Shown: piece after piece, positions 9,357 through 17,943 of the stretch
Layout: every line of letters begins with the position of its first letter
Numbering within the stretch: the first letter of the stretch is position 1
Assembly: GCF_022549495.1 (NCBI RefSeq)
Contig: NZ_JAKZGD010000001.1
Span: forward strand, 62,001 to 126,000
Length of the DNA: 64,000 nucleotides
Origin: Acinetobacter sp. ANC 4805
GTDB lineage: Bacteria; Pseudomonadota; Gammaproteobacteria; Pseudomonadales; Moraxellaceae
Direction: 5' to 3'
The notes under the pieces: generated by a model
Seen by the model: the letters and a program-made list of their open reading frames with translations, nothing else
The model's database searches: none
What the model was told of the DNA's origin: nothing
Position numbers and translations under genes: made by a program

Positions 9357-9405
9357 GCAACGCTTTGTCCTGAGGGGCATTTATAGCCTTGTAAGGGAGC
9401 GTTGC
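9357..9405. other. Structured inverted repeat upstream of ribBX
   Basis: An 8-bp perfect outer stem (GCAACGCT at 9357, AGCGTTGC ending at 9405) encloses further pairing, CCT with AGG and GGGGC with GCCTT around an ATTTATA loop. It lies in the 211-bp gap between the gene at 9438 and ribBX, both on the minus strand. It could be a terminator for the upstream gene or a leader structure of ribBX. I do not see the conserved blocks of an FMN riboswitch. Confidence 0.5.
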
Positions 9406-9437
9406 ATTTTAAATTAGAGCCAATCTAGCCGATTAGC

Positions 9438-10730
9438 CTAGGATTCAGTCGAAGCTTTTACTTTTTTGCCCATTAGAATTTCAGTGCGAAGATCTTGAGC
9501 TAAAGTTGCGCACTGCTCATTCATACCATTAATCATAAAGGCATGACGAGTCATAATGTTGCTTGGATTTGGCATGATGACCAACTCATAACTGTTTTGA
9601 ACTGTTTTCAACTGCTCATGATTAAGATGCAATGCTGCTTCTTTAGCATGTAAATGCTGTGTTAAGCGTTTAGCCGCTTCAATTGCATCTAACTGCATAG
9701 CATCTACAGCACTGGCAACCGCACCACGTGTTTGTAGCGCAAAGCGTTTATCTTCACGATAACGTTTATAGAGGACATCCGCTAATAATTGGAAAACAGC
9801 ACCAACCATCATCAGACATTCTAAGGCATGGGCGTGTTCTGAGGTCGCTGATAAGGTTGCACCCTCAGCATTGAACTCTTGGACGACACGAATTTGTGTG
9901 ACATCGAGCTGATAATGTTTAGCGCAGAGATCAATGCTTTTATCTAAGAACAATTGGCAGAGTTTAAAGTAAGGCACAGAAACCGACTGATTGACACTGC
10001 TCAAGAGTTGCTTTGGATCGTAAAACTGAATGTTGAGTGCTACGGTTTGATGATCGAGCTGAGCTTGATCTGTTGAACTTTTTTCAATTCGTGATTTTGG
10101 TTGTGCTTTTGCTTGTTGTTGCGCTTGTGCAACCAAGGTCACGGTATTTTGTTTTTCGAGTGCAAGTGCCTGAGTTAAACGTTGAATCTCATGCTTGAGA
10201 TGATTTTCTTGGTTAATACGAGCTAAATATTCACTACGTGTTGGTCGAGCAATGGCACGGTACGCTAACCAAATCAACCCATGAATAAATAAAGATGCCA
10301 AAATCGCCAGCCATTGCGTGCGTAAGATTTCACCAATACTCGGTTGGATGAGCGTAATTTCAACCGTTCCAACTTTCTTCTCATTTTGTAACGCATCACG
10401 GACAAAGACCTCACCTTGACGTGTCTTTGCCATACCACTGGTCGCAAGGACTTGTTTATTGGCATCTAAAATACGAATTGAAGCAATACTCGGATTGGTT
10501 GCATAGCGATTGGCAACCAATGCCAATGAGACGGTATTAGCAGGTTCCAACTCTGAAATAGTATCCGCCACTAACTGACTGGTCATCAGTTGTCCTTGGC
10601 TGGCGCGATTTTCATTGAGTTGATGTGTCGTTGCAATCACCAATAAAAAGGTATGCAATGCAAAACTTACGATCAGTAGGCTAGCAAATAGCCCTTGGCG
10701 AGGCGCATTCAAGTTAAACTTCCAAGGCAA
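9438..10730 (-). CDS. Smp/YtjB-like membrane protein
   Basis: This 430-aa protein has a membrane segment at about residues 13-33. An extracytoplasmic domain follows (SQLVADTISELEPANTVSLALVANRYA, then IRILDANKQVLA), and a second membrane segment lies near 138-160 (WLAILASLFIHGLIWLAYRAIA). A long cytoplasmic part follows with a coiled-coil-like, Gln/Ala-rich stretch. This layout and the divergent position next to serB match the Smp/YtjB family, once described as a hemolysin-like virulence factor but of unknown biochemical role. The start at 10730 lies 68 bp from the serB start, so they share a divergent promoter region. Confidence 0.8.
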   Translation of the reverse strand: MPWKFNLNAPRQGLFASLLIVSFALHTFLLVIATTHQLNENRASQGQLMTSQLVADTISELEPANTVSLALVANRYATNPSIASIRILDANKQVLATSGMAKTRQGEVFVRDALQNEKKVGTVEITLIQPSIGEILRTQWLAILASLFIHGLIWLAYRAIARPTRSEYLARINQENHLKHEIQRLTQALALEKQNTVTLVAQAQQQAKAQPKSRIEKSSTDQAQLDHQTVALNIQFYDPKQLLSSVNQSVSVPYFKLCQLFLDKSIDLCAKHYQLDVTQIRVVQEFNAEGATLSATSEHAHALECLMMVGAVFQLLADVLYKRYREDKRFALQTRGAVASAVDAMQLDAIEAAKRLTQHLHAKEAALHLNHEQLKTVQNSYELVIMPNPSNIMTRHAFMINGMNEQCATLAQDLRTEILMGKKVKASTES

Positions 10731-10798
10731 ATAGATTTAGGTTGGGTTATGTTATGATTCTTACATACAATAGTTGTCGCTCAAACACGAGTCAATTC

Positions 10799-12019
10799 AT
10801 GCGTGAAATCATTCTTATATCCTTTTTAGGACCAGATCAACCGAATCAGTTTACTCGATTAATGCAGGTACTTTCCGTGCATTCTTTGCAAATACTCGAT
10901 GTGGGTCAGGCTGTTATCCATAATCAACTTACTTTGGGAATTGTTGTTGCTTCGGATAATGAGACTGCAACGGCATTGGCAATGAAAGAGATTTTGATTT
11001 TAGCACATGATATTGGCTTAACTGTGCGATTTAAACCAATCTCTAACGCAGAATATGATCAATGGGTGAGTGAAGGTGGACGAACTCGCTATATCGTAAC
11101 GGCACTTGCACCAGAGCTCACCGCTGAACATTTGCAAGCGGTCACAAAAATTGTGTCTAGCCAAGGTTTTAATATTGAAACCGTGACACGTTTATCTGGA
11201 CGCTTAGAATTAGCAACAGATGCTCATTTCCCACGCCGTGCCTGCGTTCAGTTTGGTTTAAGTGGGCAAATGCTTGATGCGCAAGCGATGCGTGCGGCAT
11301 GCTTGAGTCTGTCAGGTGAACTGAATATTGATGTGGCAGTGCAAGAAGACAATGCTTATCGCCGTAATCGCCGTTTGGTTTGTTTCGATATGGATTCAAC
11401 CCTGATTGAACAAGAAGTGATTGATGAATTGGCGCTAGAGGCAGGTGTTGGTGAACAGGTCGCAGAGATTACTGAACGTGCTATGTTGGGTGAGCTTGAT
11501 TTCCAACAAAGTTTTCGTGCCCGTGTGGCGTTGTTAAAAGGTTTAGATGCTTCTGTATTACCGAAAATTGCGGAACGTCTGACGATTACGGAAGGGGCTG
11601 AGCGTTTAATTTCAACGCTTAAAGCGTTGGGATATAAAACCGCAATTTTATCAGGCGGTTTCCAGTATTTTGCAGAGTATTTACAAGCAAAATTGGGGAT
11701 TGATGAAGTCCATGCCAATATTCTAGATGTTCAAGATGGCTTGGTGACAGGTGAAGTCAAAGGCGCAATCGTTGATGGCGCACGTAAAGCTGAATTATTG
11801 CGTCAATTGGCAGATAAAATGGGAATTTCACTAGAGCAGGCGATGGCTGTAGGTGATGGTGCTAATGACTTACCTATGCTTGCTATCGCAGGGCTTGGTG
11901 TTGCATTCCGTGCTAAACCCTTGGTTCGCCAAAATGCCAATCAAGCGATTTCAAGCGTTGGTTTAGATGGTGTCTTGTACTTATTAGGTATGCACGATAA
12001 AGATTTGAATCGTGCTTAA
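10799..12019 (+). CDS. serB: Phosphoserine phosphatase
   Basis: SerB dephosphorylates O-phosphoserine, the last step of serine synthesis. Residues 1-170 contain two ACT-like regulatory segments (EIILISFLGPDQPNQFTRLM; YIVTALAPELTAEHLQAV). The catalytic HAD domain follows, with the nucleophile motif DMDSTL (D197, D199), later SGGFQYF and the closing GDGANDLPML. An upstream ATG at 10742 in the same frame would add 19 residues of unlike composition. I choose 10799 because the protein then begins MREIILISFLG, directly at the ACT domain, giving 406 aa. A strong terminator follows the stop. Confidence 0.96.
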   Translation: MREIILISFLGPDQPNQFTRLMQVLSVHSLQILDVGQAVIHNQLTLGIVVASDNETATALAMKEILILAHDIGLTVRFKPISNAEYDQWVSEGGRTRYIVTALAPELTAEHLQAVTKIVSSQGFNIETVTRLSGRLELATDAHFPRRACVQFGLSGQMLDAQAMRAACLSLSGELNIDVAVQEDNAYRRNRRLVCFDMDSTLIEQEVIDELALEAGVGEQVAEITERAMLGELDFQQSFRARVALLKGLDASVLPKIAERLTITEGAERLISTLKALGYKTAILSGGFQYFAEYLQAKLGIDEVHANILDVQDGLVTGEVKGAIVDGARKAELLRQLADKMGISLEQAMAVGDGANDLPMLAIAGLGVAFRAKPLVRQNANQAISSVGLDGVLYLLGMHDKDLNRA

Positions 12020-12038
12020 AACCGCACGGTTTCCCTTA

Positions 12039-12068
12039 AATAAAGCCGCTGTCTAAGCGGCTTTATTG
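12039..12068 (+). terminator. Rho-independent terminator after serB
   Basis: Inverted repeat AATAAAGCCGCT/AAGCGGCTTTATT with a 4-base loop begins 20 bp after the serB stop. It is nearly symmetrical and so may work in both directions. Confidence 0.88.
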
Positions 12069-12423
12069 ATTTTAGACTCGTCATTAATTCGTCATATTTA
12101 TGTCTAAATGTATAGAAAAACAACAATAAAGAAATTCTGAAAAAAGTTTTTTAATGCTGAAAAAGCCCGATATTTTTTTGTAATGACACGCAGTAATTGA
12201 TGCCATATAGACATTCATAGATTTTGTAATTTTAAAAAATGTAATGACAAAAGCATATTGCGACATCTTGTGTCGTATGGTTAATTTCAGACTCTTTTTT
12301 TCTATAAAAAACCCTCCATAATGCTTAAAGACGTTAATGCAACACCAAATACTGTTTAGAGATTACAGAACAAATATGAGGTTTGGGCATGATCCAAACC
12401 ACCTTTTAAAGACGGAGGTTTCT
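12069..12423. other. A/T-rich intergenic stretch with hairpin before the next gene
   Basis: No convincing gene is seen; a 60-codon minus-strand frame here lacks a ribosome binding site and has no recognisable features. At 12380-12400 an inverted repeat GGTTTGG/CCAAACC with a 7-base loop lies 13 bp before the GGAGG Shine-Dalgarno of the gene at 12424. It could form a leader hairpin or be an operator. Confidence 0.5.
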
Positions 12424-12759
12424 ATGGAAGCAGCGAATTTCACCATGTGGGTTGGATTTGGCTTAATCGCTGTCGCAGTTATTGCTGTTTTCTTTTCTCC
12501 GTATCGTCGTTGGTTAGGTTTTATGCTAGCAGGTATGCTGAGTTGGGGACTGTTAGAAGTGGTGCGCTTTGGTATGCAAACCATGTTCGAAATGTCAGTT
12601 GCCTATAGTTATCTGACAGCACTAAGCCTTGCGATGGTCACGGTTACATTCATTCTTTTACGCGAAGATCAACAAACTAGGAGACGATTGGAAAAGCGTC
12701 AATATATTGAACACACACCAGTCTACAAGGATGATCAGCAACAATGTTCTAGCCGATAA
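12424..12759 (+). CDS. Small membrane protein of unknown function
   Basis: The 111-aa product is mostly hydrophobic, with likely membrane helices at about residues 6-23, 29-48 and 54-76, followed by a charged tail (EDQQTRRRLEKRQY). I do not recognise a family. The open frame runs upstream to 12337, but the ATG at 12424 is preceded by a strong GGAGG seven bases away, and the hydrophobic part starts there. It has its own terminator downstream. An inner-membrane location is inferred from the helices; no function is proposed. Confidence 0.75.
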   Translation: MEAANFTMWVGFGLIAVAVIAVFFSPYRRWLGFMLAGMLSWGLLEVVRFGMQTMFEMSVAYSYLTALSLAMVTVTFILLREDQQTRRRLEKRQYIEHTPVYKDDQQQCSSR

Positions 12760-12784
12760 TTTATAATAATTTGGACAACCAAAG

Positions 12785-12809
12785 AGGCATGCTAAGCATG
12801 CCTTTTTTG
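12785..12809 (+). terminator. Rho-independent terminator
   Basis: Stem GGCATGC/GCATGCC with a short TAA loop followed by six T, 26 bp after the stop of the small membrane protein gene. Confidence 0.85.
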
Positions 12810-12907
12810 TATTCATTTTCTGCAACAAAGCTTTTACAGACTGATCTACAATTGTGCTAGGATACGGTTGTCTTAATTTTCATCATTATACTGTGGGCAT
12901 AAATGTC

Positions 12908-13387
12908 ATGAAGCTTTCTTCTCTACCTGTAGTTAAGTTACCGATCGTTGATCTAAGCACTGATCCACTTGATTTGTTAGTGGCAGGTTTGGCGTTACGT
13001 ATGAAGCAATTGGCACGTACTAGCCCAAAGTTTATTGAATTGGTTCATGACCGTGAATTCCGTATTCAAATTGGTACAGATTTAGGCTTGGCACGTCAGA
13101 TTATTGTCAACCGTGGCAAGATTGATACCGTTGCGGGTAGTCCTGAAAAAGCTGATTTTATTTTGCAATTTGCTTCAAGTGAGCAAGGTGTGAAAACTTT
13201 AGTGAAAGGTGATCCAACGGCATTCATGACAGGCATGCAAGATGGTAGCATTAAAATGGAAGGCGATTTTAGCTTGTTGGTTTGGTTCAACCAAGCAGCG
13301 AAATTGATTCCACCAAAAGTGCCAAAGCCAGTAAAAGAAAAAATCCGTCAAGCACGCGCATTTATCAAACAAAAAACAGGTAAATAA
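12908..13387 (+). CDS. SCP2 sterol-binding domain protein
   Basis: The 159-aa product resembles bacterial SCP2-domain proteins. It has a hydrophobic helix (DPLDLLVAGLALRMKQLA), a beta-rich core (FRIQIGTDLGLARQIIVNRG) and the stretch ADFILQFASSEQGVKTLVKGDPTAFMTGMQDGSIKMEGDF typical of the fold, given here only as the segment about residues 81-120. SCP2 domains bind lipids or acyl ligands; related UbiJ/UbiT proteins assist quinone synthesis, so a lipid-handling role is plausible but not shown. The upstream frame starts at 12854; I choose the ATG at 12908, where the conserved part begins. A terminator follows directly. Confidence 0.78.
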   Translation: MKLSSLPVVKLPIVDLSTDPLDLLVAGLALRMKQLARTSPKFIELVHDREFRIQIGTDLGLARQIIVNRGKIDTVAGSPEKADFILQFASSEQGVKTLVKGDPTAFMTGMQDGSIKMEGDFSLLVWFNQAAKLIPPKVPKPVKEKIRQARAFIKQKTGK

Positions 13388-13401
13388 ACCAACCTGAAAG
13401 A

Positions 13402-13426
13402 AAACTCCCTGAATGGGAGTTTTTTT
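13402..13426 (+). terminator. Rho-independent terminator between SCP2 gene and dtd
   Basis: Stem AAACTCCC/GGGAGTTT around a TGAAT loop with a T-run on the plus strand. The A-run on the other side would let it also serve the convergent dtd gene. Confidence 0.88.
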
Positions 13427-13437
13427 ATTGCTTAGTA

Positions 13438-13878
13438 CTATTCGATTTCTAAGTTAAACGTCACAGGCCCATCATTGATCAAATGGACTTTCATATCAGC
13501 AGCAAAAATACCTGTTTGGACATTTTCAAACTGCTGTTGTGCATATTCAACCAATTGTTCATACACTGCTTTCGCTTCGGCTGGCGGCATTGCAGGTCCA
13601 AAGTCGGGGCGTAAGCCTTTTTGAGTCTGAGCCATCAAGGTAAATTGCGAAACCAATAATAGTCCACCTTTGGCTTGACTGACATTCCAGCCCATTTTGC
13701 CTTGTTCATCATCGAAAATTCGATATTTTAAAATTTTATCAATCAGTTTTTGCCCTTTCTCTAGCGTATCTTCTTTGCCTAGACCTAAAAAGACCAGTAA
13801 GCCGTGTTGAATCTCCCCCGTGGTTTGACCCTCAACCACCACTTTTGCTTCGAGAACTCGTTGAATTAATGCACGCAT
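13438..13878 (-). CDS. dtd: D-aminoacyl-tRNA deacylase
   Basis: Dtd hydrolyses D-amino acids (and glycine) wrongly attached to tRNA. The 146-aa protein has the family core: MRALIQRVLEAKV at the start, the SQFTLMA active-site motif near residue 77-83 and the C-terminal NDGPVTFNLE, which contains the cross-subunit Gly-Pro motif. Length is normal. It faces the SCP2 gene across a shared terminator and is divergent from pncB. Confidence 0.96.
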   Translation of the reverse strand: MRALIQRVLEAKVVVEGQTTGEIQHGLLVFLGLGKEDTLEKGQKLIDKILKYRIFDDEQGKMGWNVSQAKGGLLLVSQFTLMAQTQKGLRPDFGPAMPPAEAKAVYEQLVEYAQQQFENVQTGIFAADMKVHLINDGPVTFNLEIE

Positions 13879-14011
13879 AAGATTGAAAAAACAGAAAAAT
13901 GAAGTGGGTAAGTTTAGCAGAGGTGCGCTATAAAAATGAGTTGCGCAGCAAAAGTCTACTATTCAACAAGCCTAATTTGATTGTATAACAACAATTATCA
14001 TGCAAAAGAAT

Positions 14012-14023
14012 TGGTTATAACCA
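14012..14023. promoter_or_regulatory. 12-bp palindrome just before pncB
   Basis: TGGTTATAACCA is a perfect palindrome ending 6 bp before the pncB start. Its position would suit an operator controlling NAD salvage, but I cannot name the regulator and a palindrome of this length can occur by chance. Confidence 0.35.
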
Positions 14024-14029
14024 TCCGCT

Positions 14030-15232
14030 ATGTCTGCCATTATTCGATCTTTATTGGACACTGACCTCTATAAATTCACGATGTTACAAGTGGTGCTGCA
14101 TCAATTTCCACAGACACATAGCGTGTATTTATTTCGTTGTCGAAACCTAGAAGATACGGTTTATCCTTTAGTTGAGATTCTAGAAGATTTGAATCATCAG
14201 CTTGATTTACTCTGTGAATTACGTTTTGCTGAAGATGAATTGCAATATCTCCGTTCTTTACGTTTTATCAAAAGTGATTTTGTTGATTATTTAGAATTAT
14301 TTCAGCTTAAACGTCGATTTATTCAAGCCAATATTGATCAGGCAGGTCGTTTGGACATTCGTATCGAAGGACCGATGGTTCAAGCGATGATGTTTGAGAT
14401 TTTTGTGTTGGCGATCGTCAATGAATTGTATTTCCGCCGTATCCGTAGCGATGATGTATTGGCAGAAGGCGAGCATCGTTTGCAGCAGAAATTGATGCAA
14501 TTAGAAAAATATTCGCAAGAACAACTAGATAATGAACCACCATTTTTAGTTTCAGATTTTGGTACTCGTCGTCGTTATAGCTTTGAATGGCAGAAACATG
14601 TGGTAAAGGCATTTCATGCCGCTGCACCCAAGGTATTTCGTGGAACCAGTAATGTCCTACTCGCCAAAGAATTAGGCATCAGCCCAATCGGTACAATGGC
14701 ACATGAGTTTTTGCAAGCTTTTCAGGCTTTGGATGTGCGATTGCGTAATTTTCAAAAGGCAGCGCTAGAAGCTTGGGTACAAGAATATCGGGGGGATTTA
14801 GGCATTGCCTTGACTGATGTGGTGGGAATAGATGCCTTCTTACGTGATTTTGATTTGTATTTTGCCAAACTGTTTGATGGCTTACGCCATGATAGTGGTG
14901 ATCCGTACGAATGGGGCGATAAAGCCTATGCACACTATCGTAAATTAAAGATTGATACCAAAACCAAGATGCTGACTTTTAGTGATGGTTTGAATTTAGA
15001 AAAAGCATGGTTATTACATCAATATTTTAAAGATCGTTTCCAAGTGAGTTTTGGTATCGGGACGAATCTAACCAATGATATGGGACAGACGCCATTGAAT
15101 ATTGTGTTGAAATTGGTGGAGTGTAATGGTCAGTCAGTGGCAAAGATTTCGGATAGTTCAGGCAAGACTATGACCGATAATGAGACTTTCTTGGCGTATT
15201 TAAGACAGGTGTTTGAGATTGAAGAAGCCTAG
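14030..15232 (+). CDS. pncB: Nicotinate phosphoribosyltransferase
   Basis: PncB joins nicotinate to PRPP (ATP-assisted), feeding NAD synthesis by the Preiss-Handler route. The 400-aa protein begins [17 protein letters not shown], the usual NAPRTase start. It contains [22 protein letters not shown], the [15 protein letters not shown] block and GIGTNLTND, all in the family order. No close partner gene sits downstream; a 366-bp noncoding gap with repeat sequences follows. Confidence 0.97.
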   Translation: MSAIIRSLLDTDLYKFTMLQVVLHQFPQTHSVYLFRCRNLEDTVYPLVEILEDLNHQLDLLCELRFAEDELQYLRSLRFIKSDFVDYLELFQLKRRFIQANIDQAGRLDIRIEGPMVQAMMFEIFVLAIVNELYFRRIRSDDVLAEGEHRLQQKLMQLEKYSQEQLDNEPPFLVSDFGTRRRYSFEWQKHVVKAFHAAAPKVFRGTSNVLLAKELGISPIGTMAHEFLQAFQALDVRLRNFQKAALEAWVQEYRGDLGIALTDVVGIDAFLRDFDLYFAKLFDGLRHDSGDPYEWGDKAYAHYRKLKIDTKTKMLTFSDGLNLEKAWLLHQYFKDRFQVSFGIGTNLTNDMGQTPLNIVLKLVECNGQSVAKISDSSGKTMTDNETFLAYLRQVFEIEEA

Positions 15233-15598
15233 CTATTCTTTCACACTCAAAATCTGGTACGGTCGTGGAATAGCTCAAACGTTATGAGAGATTTGTATAA
15301 GCACTCTTTACTTTTGAAAGATCAAAAGTAACAAAAATCTTGTGTTGAACTGACGGCACATCCTTGATGCCGCAGTTCAACGGGCGGCATCCATGCCGCC
15401 TCCGCACCAGTAAATTGTTTCGATAGATTTATATGGCTTAACTTTCGCAATGGTCAGCAAATTTTATACTTTTAATCCATAATCGTTGGGCTTTTTGCTA
15501 TATCTACTTTTCTGCTAAATGAATGCAAAAAATCAGACAAAGATAAAAAGTCGGCTATGTTAAAATCAACCTAATGCGGATGACAAAACAGCATAAAA
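15233..15598. repeat. Noncoding gap with palindromic intergenic repeat
   Basis: Three inverted repeats lie close together: TACTTTTG/CAAAAGTA at 15309-15330, GTTGAACTG/CAGTTCAAC at 15344-15381, and GGCGGCAT/ATGCCGCC at 15383-15400. This looks like a dispersed intergenic palindromic element of the REP/BIME kind, and I believe similar stretches recur in Acinetobacter genomes, though I cannot verify that here. No gene or terminator with a good T-run is visible. Confidence 0.6.
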
Positions 15599-16447
15599 AT
15601 GACTGATGTAGATTTTAAACTAGGTTTACTGATTGAGCCTGAAGAACTTGTACCTTATTTAGGACATGAGCTGATTCGTGTCGTTGATTTAAGCCGAGCA
15701 TCGGTTTATGAACAATTACACATTGCCCATGCGATTCATTTGCAGCCAAAATATTTGGTTGCACAGCAAGAACAAGCCAATGGGGTATTACCTGATTTAG
15801 CGAGTTTGCAGGCTTTAATTGAGAAATTGAATATTACCCCTCAGCACCATGTCGTGGTCTATGACGATGAAGGTGGGGCGTGGGCAGGGCGTTTAATCTG
15901 GAATTTACATTGCTTAGGTTTTGAGCGTACCAGTTTAATCAATGGTGGAATTCATGCTTGGTTAGGTGCAGCTTTGCCAACAACCGCAGATGTTGAAAAA
16001 GTCATACCAGTCGCTGATCTTCTACACGTTGATTTAGATGCGGTGCAACAACATCGTATTGAATACAACGAACTACTTCAGCAAGTGCAAGAACAGAATA
16101 TTCAGCTATGGGACTGCCGTACCAATGAAGAATATACTGGACTACGTTTAGCTGCACGACGTGGTGGTCATATTCCAAATGCACTGCATTTTGAATGGAG
16201 TACTGCCCTTAATCGTGAAAATCATCTAAAATTACACTCGCTTGAACGCACACAACAACGTTTAGAACAACTAGGCTTTAATTTACAACAACCTGTCGTG
16301 GTGTATTGTCAGTCTCACCATCGTTCGGGCTTGGCGTATATCTTGGCAAGATTGCTCAATTGGCAAGTTAGAGCTTATGACGGTGCGTGGAGTGAATGGG
16401 GCAATCGCCTCGATAGTCCTATTATTTCAGGGGAGTCACCATCTTGA
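15599..16447 (+). CDS. Rhodanese-type sulfurtransferase (SseA-like)
   Basis: This 282-aa protein has two rhodanese modules. The first (about 15-125) has [16 protein letters not shown] in place of a catalytic Cys loop. The second (about 160-275) ends with [14 protein letters not shown], where the Cys is the likely persulfide carrier. The active loop CQSHHRS is not the CRxGx[RT] pattern of thiosulfate sulfurtransferases or the CGTGVTA-like loop of SseA, so the substrate is uncertain. Its stop overlaps the TTG start of psd by four bases, indicating co-translation with a phospholipid gene. Confidence 0.87.
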   Translation: MTDVDFKLGLLIEPEELVPYLGHELIRVVDLSRASVYEQLHIAHAIHLQPKYLVAQQEQANGVLPDLASLQALIEKLNITPQHHVVVYDDEGGAWAGRLIWNLHCLGFERTSLINGGIHAWLGAALPTTADVEKVIPVADLLHVDLDAVQQHRIEYNELLQQVQEQNIQLWDCRTNEEYTGLRLAARRGGHIPNALHFEWSTALNRENHLKLHSLERTQQRLEQLGFNLQQPVVVYCQSHHRSGLAYILARLLNWQVRAYDGAWSEWGNRLDSPIISGESPS

Positions 16448-17295
16448 GTTTTTCAGCAGATTTAAAAAAACAACTTTTTATCCAAGCACAAAATTTAGTA
16501 CCGCAACATCAACTCAGCCGTGTGATTGGTAAAGTTGCCGCAAGTGAAAATGTTTTGGTGAAAACTGCTGTGATTCAAGCATTCAAAGCAAAATACGGCA
16601 TTGATATGAGCATTGCCAAGCAAACCAATCCGAACCAATATAAGTCATTTAATGAATTTTTTACTCGTGCGCTTAAAGATGGTGTACGTGGTGTAGATGA
16701 ACAAGCGGATAGTATTGTGTGTCCTGCTGATGGTGCAATTTCACAGTTGGGTAAAATTGAAGCGGGTGATATTTTTCAAGCCAAAGGTCAAAGTTTTTCT
16801 GTTGATAAATTGATTGGTGATCCGCAATTGGCGAAACCATTTATTGATGGTCAGTTTGCAACGGTTTACTTATCACCGAAAGATTATCACCGTGTACATA
16901 TGCCATTGGCTGGCACGTTGACCGAAACTTTATATATTCCGGGTGAGTTGTTCTCAGTCAACCAAACTACGGCTGAAAATGTACCAGGTTTGTTTGCACG
17001 TAATGAGCGTATGGTCTGTCTGTTTGATACTGAACTTGGTCGTATGGCGGTGGTTTTAGTTGGCGCAATGATTGTTGCGGGTATTGAAACTGTTGCAACG
17101 GGTAAAGTAAAACCAACAGGTCGTGTTGAATTACAACATCACCAAATGCAATTGGATAAAGGCGCGGAGTTAGGTCGTTTCTATCTAGGTTCAACTGCTG
17201 TGGTTTTATTTGAAAAAGATAAAATGGTCTGGGAAGAACAGTTTAAAGCGAACTCGACTGTAGTGATGGGTGAGCGGTTGGGGCATTCGGTTTAA
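16444..17295 (+). CDS. psd: Phosphatidylserine decarboxylase proenzyme
   Basis: Psd converts phosphatidylserine to phosphatidylethanolamine at the inner membrane. The 283-aa proenzyme carries the LGST self-cleavage site, with S250 expected to become the pyruvoyl group. It also has the conserved [28 protein letters not shown] and [16 protein letters not shown] blocks. The start is TTG, overlapping the stop of the rhodanese gene (TTGA), with GGGGAG placed about eight bases upstream. I see no better ATG. A strong terminator follows, and the first Xer-type site lies 9 bp after that. Confidence 0.97.
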   Translation: MSFSADLKKQLFIQAQNLVPQHQLSRVIGKVAASENVLVKTAVIQAFKAKYGIDMSIAKQTNPNQYKSFNEFFTRALKDGVRGVDEQADSIVCPADGAISQLGKIEAGDIFQAKGQSFSVDKLIGDPQLAKPFIDGQFATVYLSPKDYHRVHMPLAGTLTETLYIPGELFSVNQTTAENVPGLFARNERMVCLFDTELGRMAVVLVGAMIVAGIETVATGKVKPTGRVELQHHQMQLDKGAELGRFYLGSTAVVLFEKDKMVWEEQFKANSTVVMGERLGHSV

Positions 17296-17310
17296 TTTAG
17301 AAATAAGTTT

Positions 17311-17345
17311 AAAAAGCCCTTTAAAACTTTAAAGGGCTTTTTTAT
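17311..17345 (+). terminator. Rho-independent terminator after psd
   Basis: AAGCCCTTTAAA pairs with TTTAAAGGGCTT, followed by a T-run. It marks the end of core sequence before the Xer-site patch. Confidence 0.9.
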
Positions 17346-17353
17346 TGTTACGT

Positions 17354-17381
17354 ATTTCGCATAAGCTGTATTATGTTAATT
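17354..17381 (+). other. pdif-type XerC/XerD site 1
   Basis: XerC-type half ATTTCGCATAA, 6-bp spacer GCTGTA, XerD-type half TTATGTTAATT. This is the 28-bp layout of Acinetobacter pdif sites. Orientation is XerC to XerD on the plus strand. It forms the left edge of the first module. Confidence 0.85.
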
Positions 17382-17439
17382 TTAAATAATCTTTATAATA
17401 TGTATTTGTCATCAATAATAATGGATAGGTTTTTAAATC

Positions 17440-17781
17440 ATGAGTTTTTTCACAGAATTACAAGTTAGACATACTGATTTCGATGAAGTTGATCTCTCAT
17501 CCGAAAAAACTAAAATTTTAGAAATATTAGCTAATGATGGAGTTCATGAAGACGTTTATAGCAGTCTAGTTACTGCATTTAGTGATGGTAAAGAAGGACT
17601 GAATGTTGATCCTATTTATTGCTTAGAACTTATAGAAAAAATAGCAGAATTATTCCCTAATTCTAACTTTGAATGTCGTGGACTTGGTGAAGAATATTTT
17701 TATACATGGATTATTTGTGTTGAGAATGGTCAGGTAATTTTTAAAAATCAGCCATGGGAAAGTGAAAATCCTTTTGTTTAA
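17440..17781 (+). CDS. Unknown protein enclosed in dif module A
   Basis: The 113-aa product is acidic and soluble-looking, with no signal peptide or membrane segment. Notable stretches are IAELFPNSNFECRGLGEEYFYTWIICVENGQ and the C-terminal NQPWESENPFV (residues about 68-113). I do not recognise a family. Small acidic proteins with a single aromatic-rich domain are common among contact-toxin immunity proteins, but that is only a comparison of general character. The gene is more A/T-rich than psd. It begins 58 bp inside one pdif site and ends 9 bp before an oppositely oriented one, so it is the sole content of the module. Confidence 0.72.
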   Translation: MSFFTELQVRHTDFDEVDLSSEKTKILEILANDGVHEDVYSSLVTAFSDGKEGLNVDPIYCLELIEKIAELFPNSNFECRGLGEEYFYTWIICVENGQVIFKNQPWESENPFV

Positions 17782-17790
17782 ATCTGTCCG

Positions 17791-17818
17791 ATGTAACATA
17801 ATAGGTTTTATGAGATTT
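17791..17818 (-). other. pdif-type XerC/XerD site 2 (inverted)
   Basis: On the minus strand: XerC-type half AAATCTCATAA (8 of 11 as in site 1), spacer AACCTA, XerD-type half TTATGTTACAT. It is the most diverged of the sites but lies in the position and orientation expected for the right edge of module A. Confidence 0.65.
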
Positions 17819-17859
17819 ATAAAAAACCAGTAAAAATAGTAACTTAATTATATTTTTTG

Positions 17860-17887
17860 ATTTTGCATAAGGTGTATTATGTTAATT
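17860..17887 (+). other. pdif-type XerC/XerD site 3
   Basis: XerC-type half ATTTTGCATAA, spacer GGTGTA, XerD-type half TTATGTTAATT. Same orientation as site 1, at the left edge of module B. Beyond the core it shares a further TTTA-N3-AATCT stretch with sites 1 and 5. Confidence 0.85.
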
Positions 17888-17943
17888 TTAGGCAATCTAA
17901 AAAGTATCTTACTTATTAAAATCTTGGGAAATGTAGGCTGTTT

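Noticed and set aside
9227..9437. FMN riboswitch upstream of ribBX
   Set aside because: The gap has a hairpin but not the conserved sequence blocks of the RFN element on either strand.
12084..12266. 60-codon minus-strand frame after serB
   Set aside because: No Shine-Dalgarno, very A/T-rich composition and no recognisable domain; probably chance.
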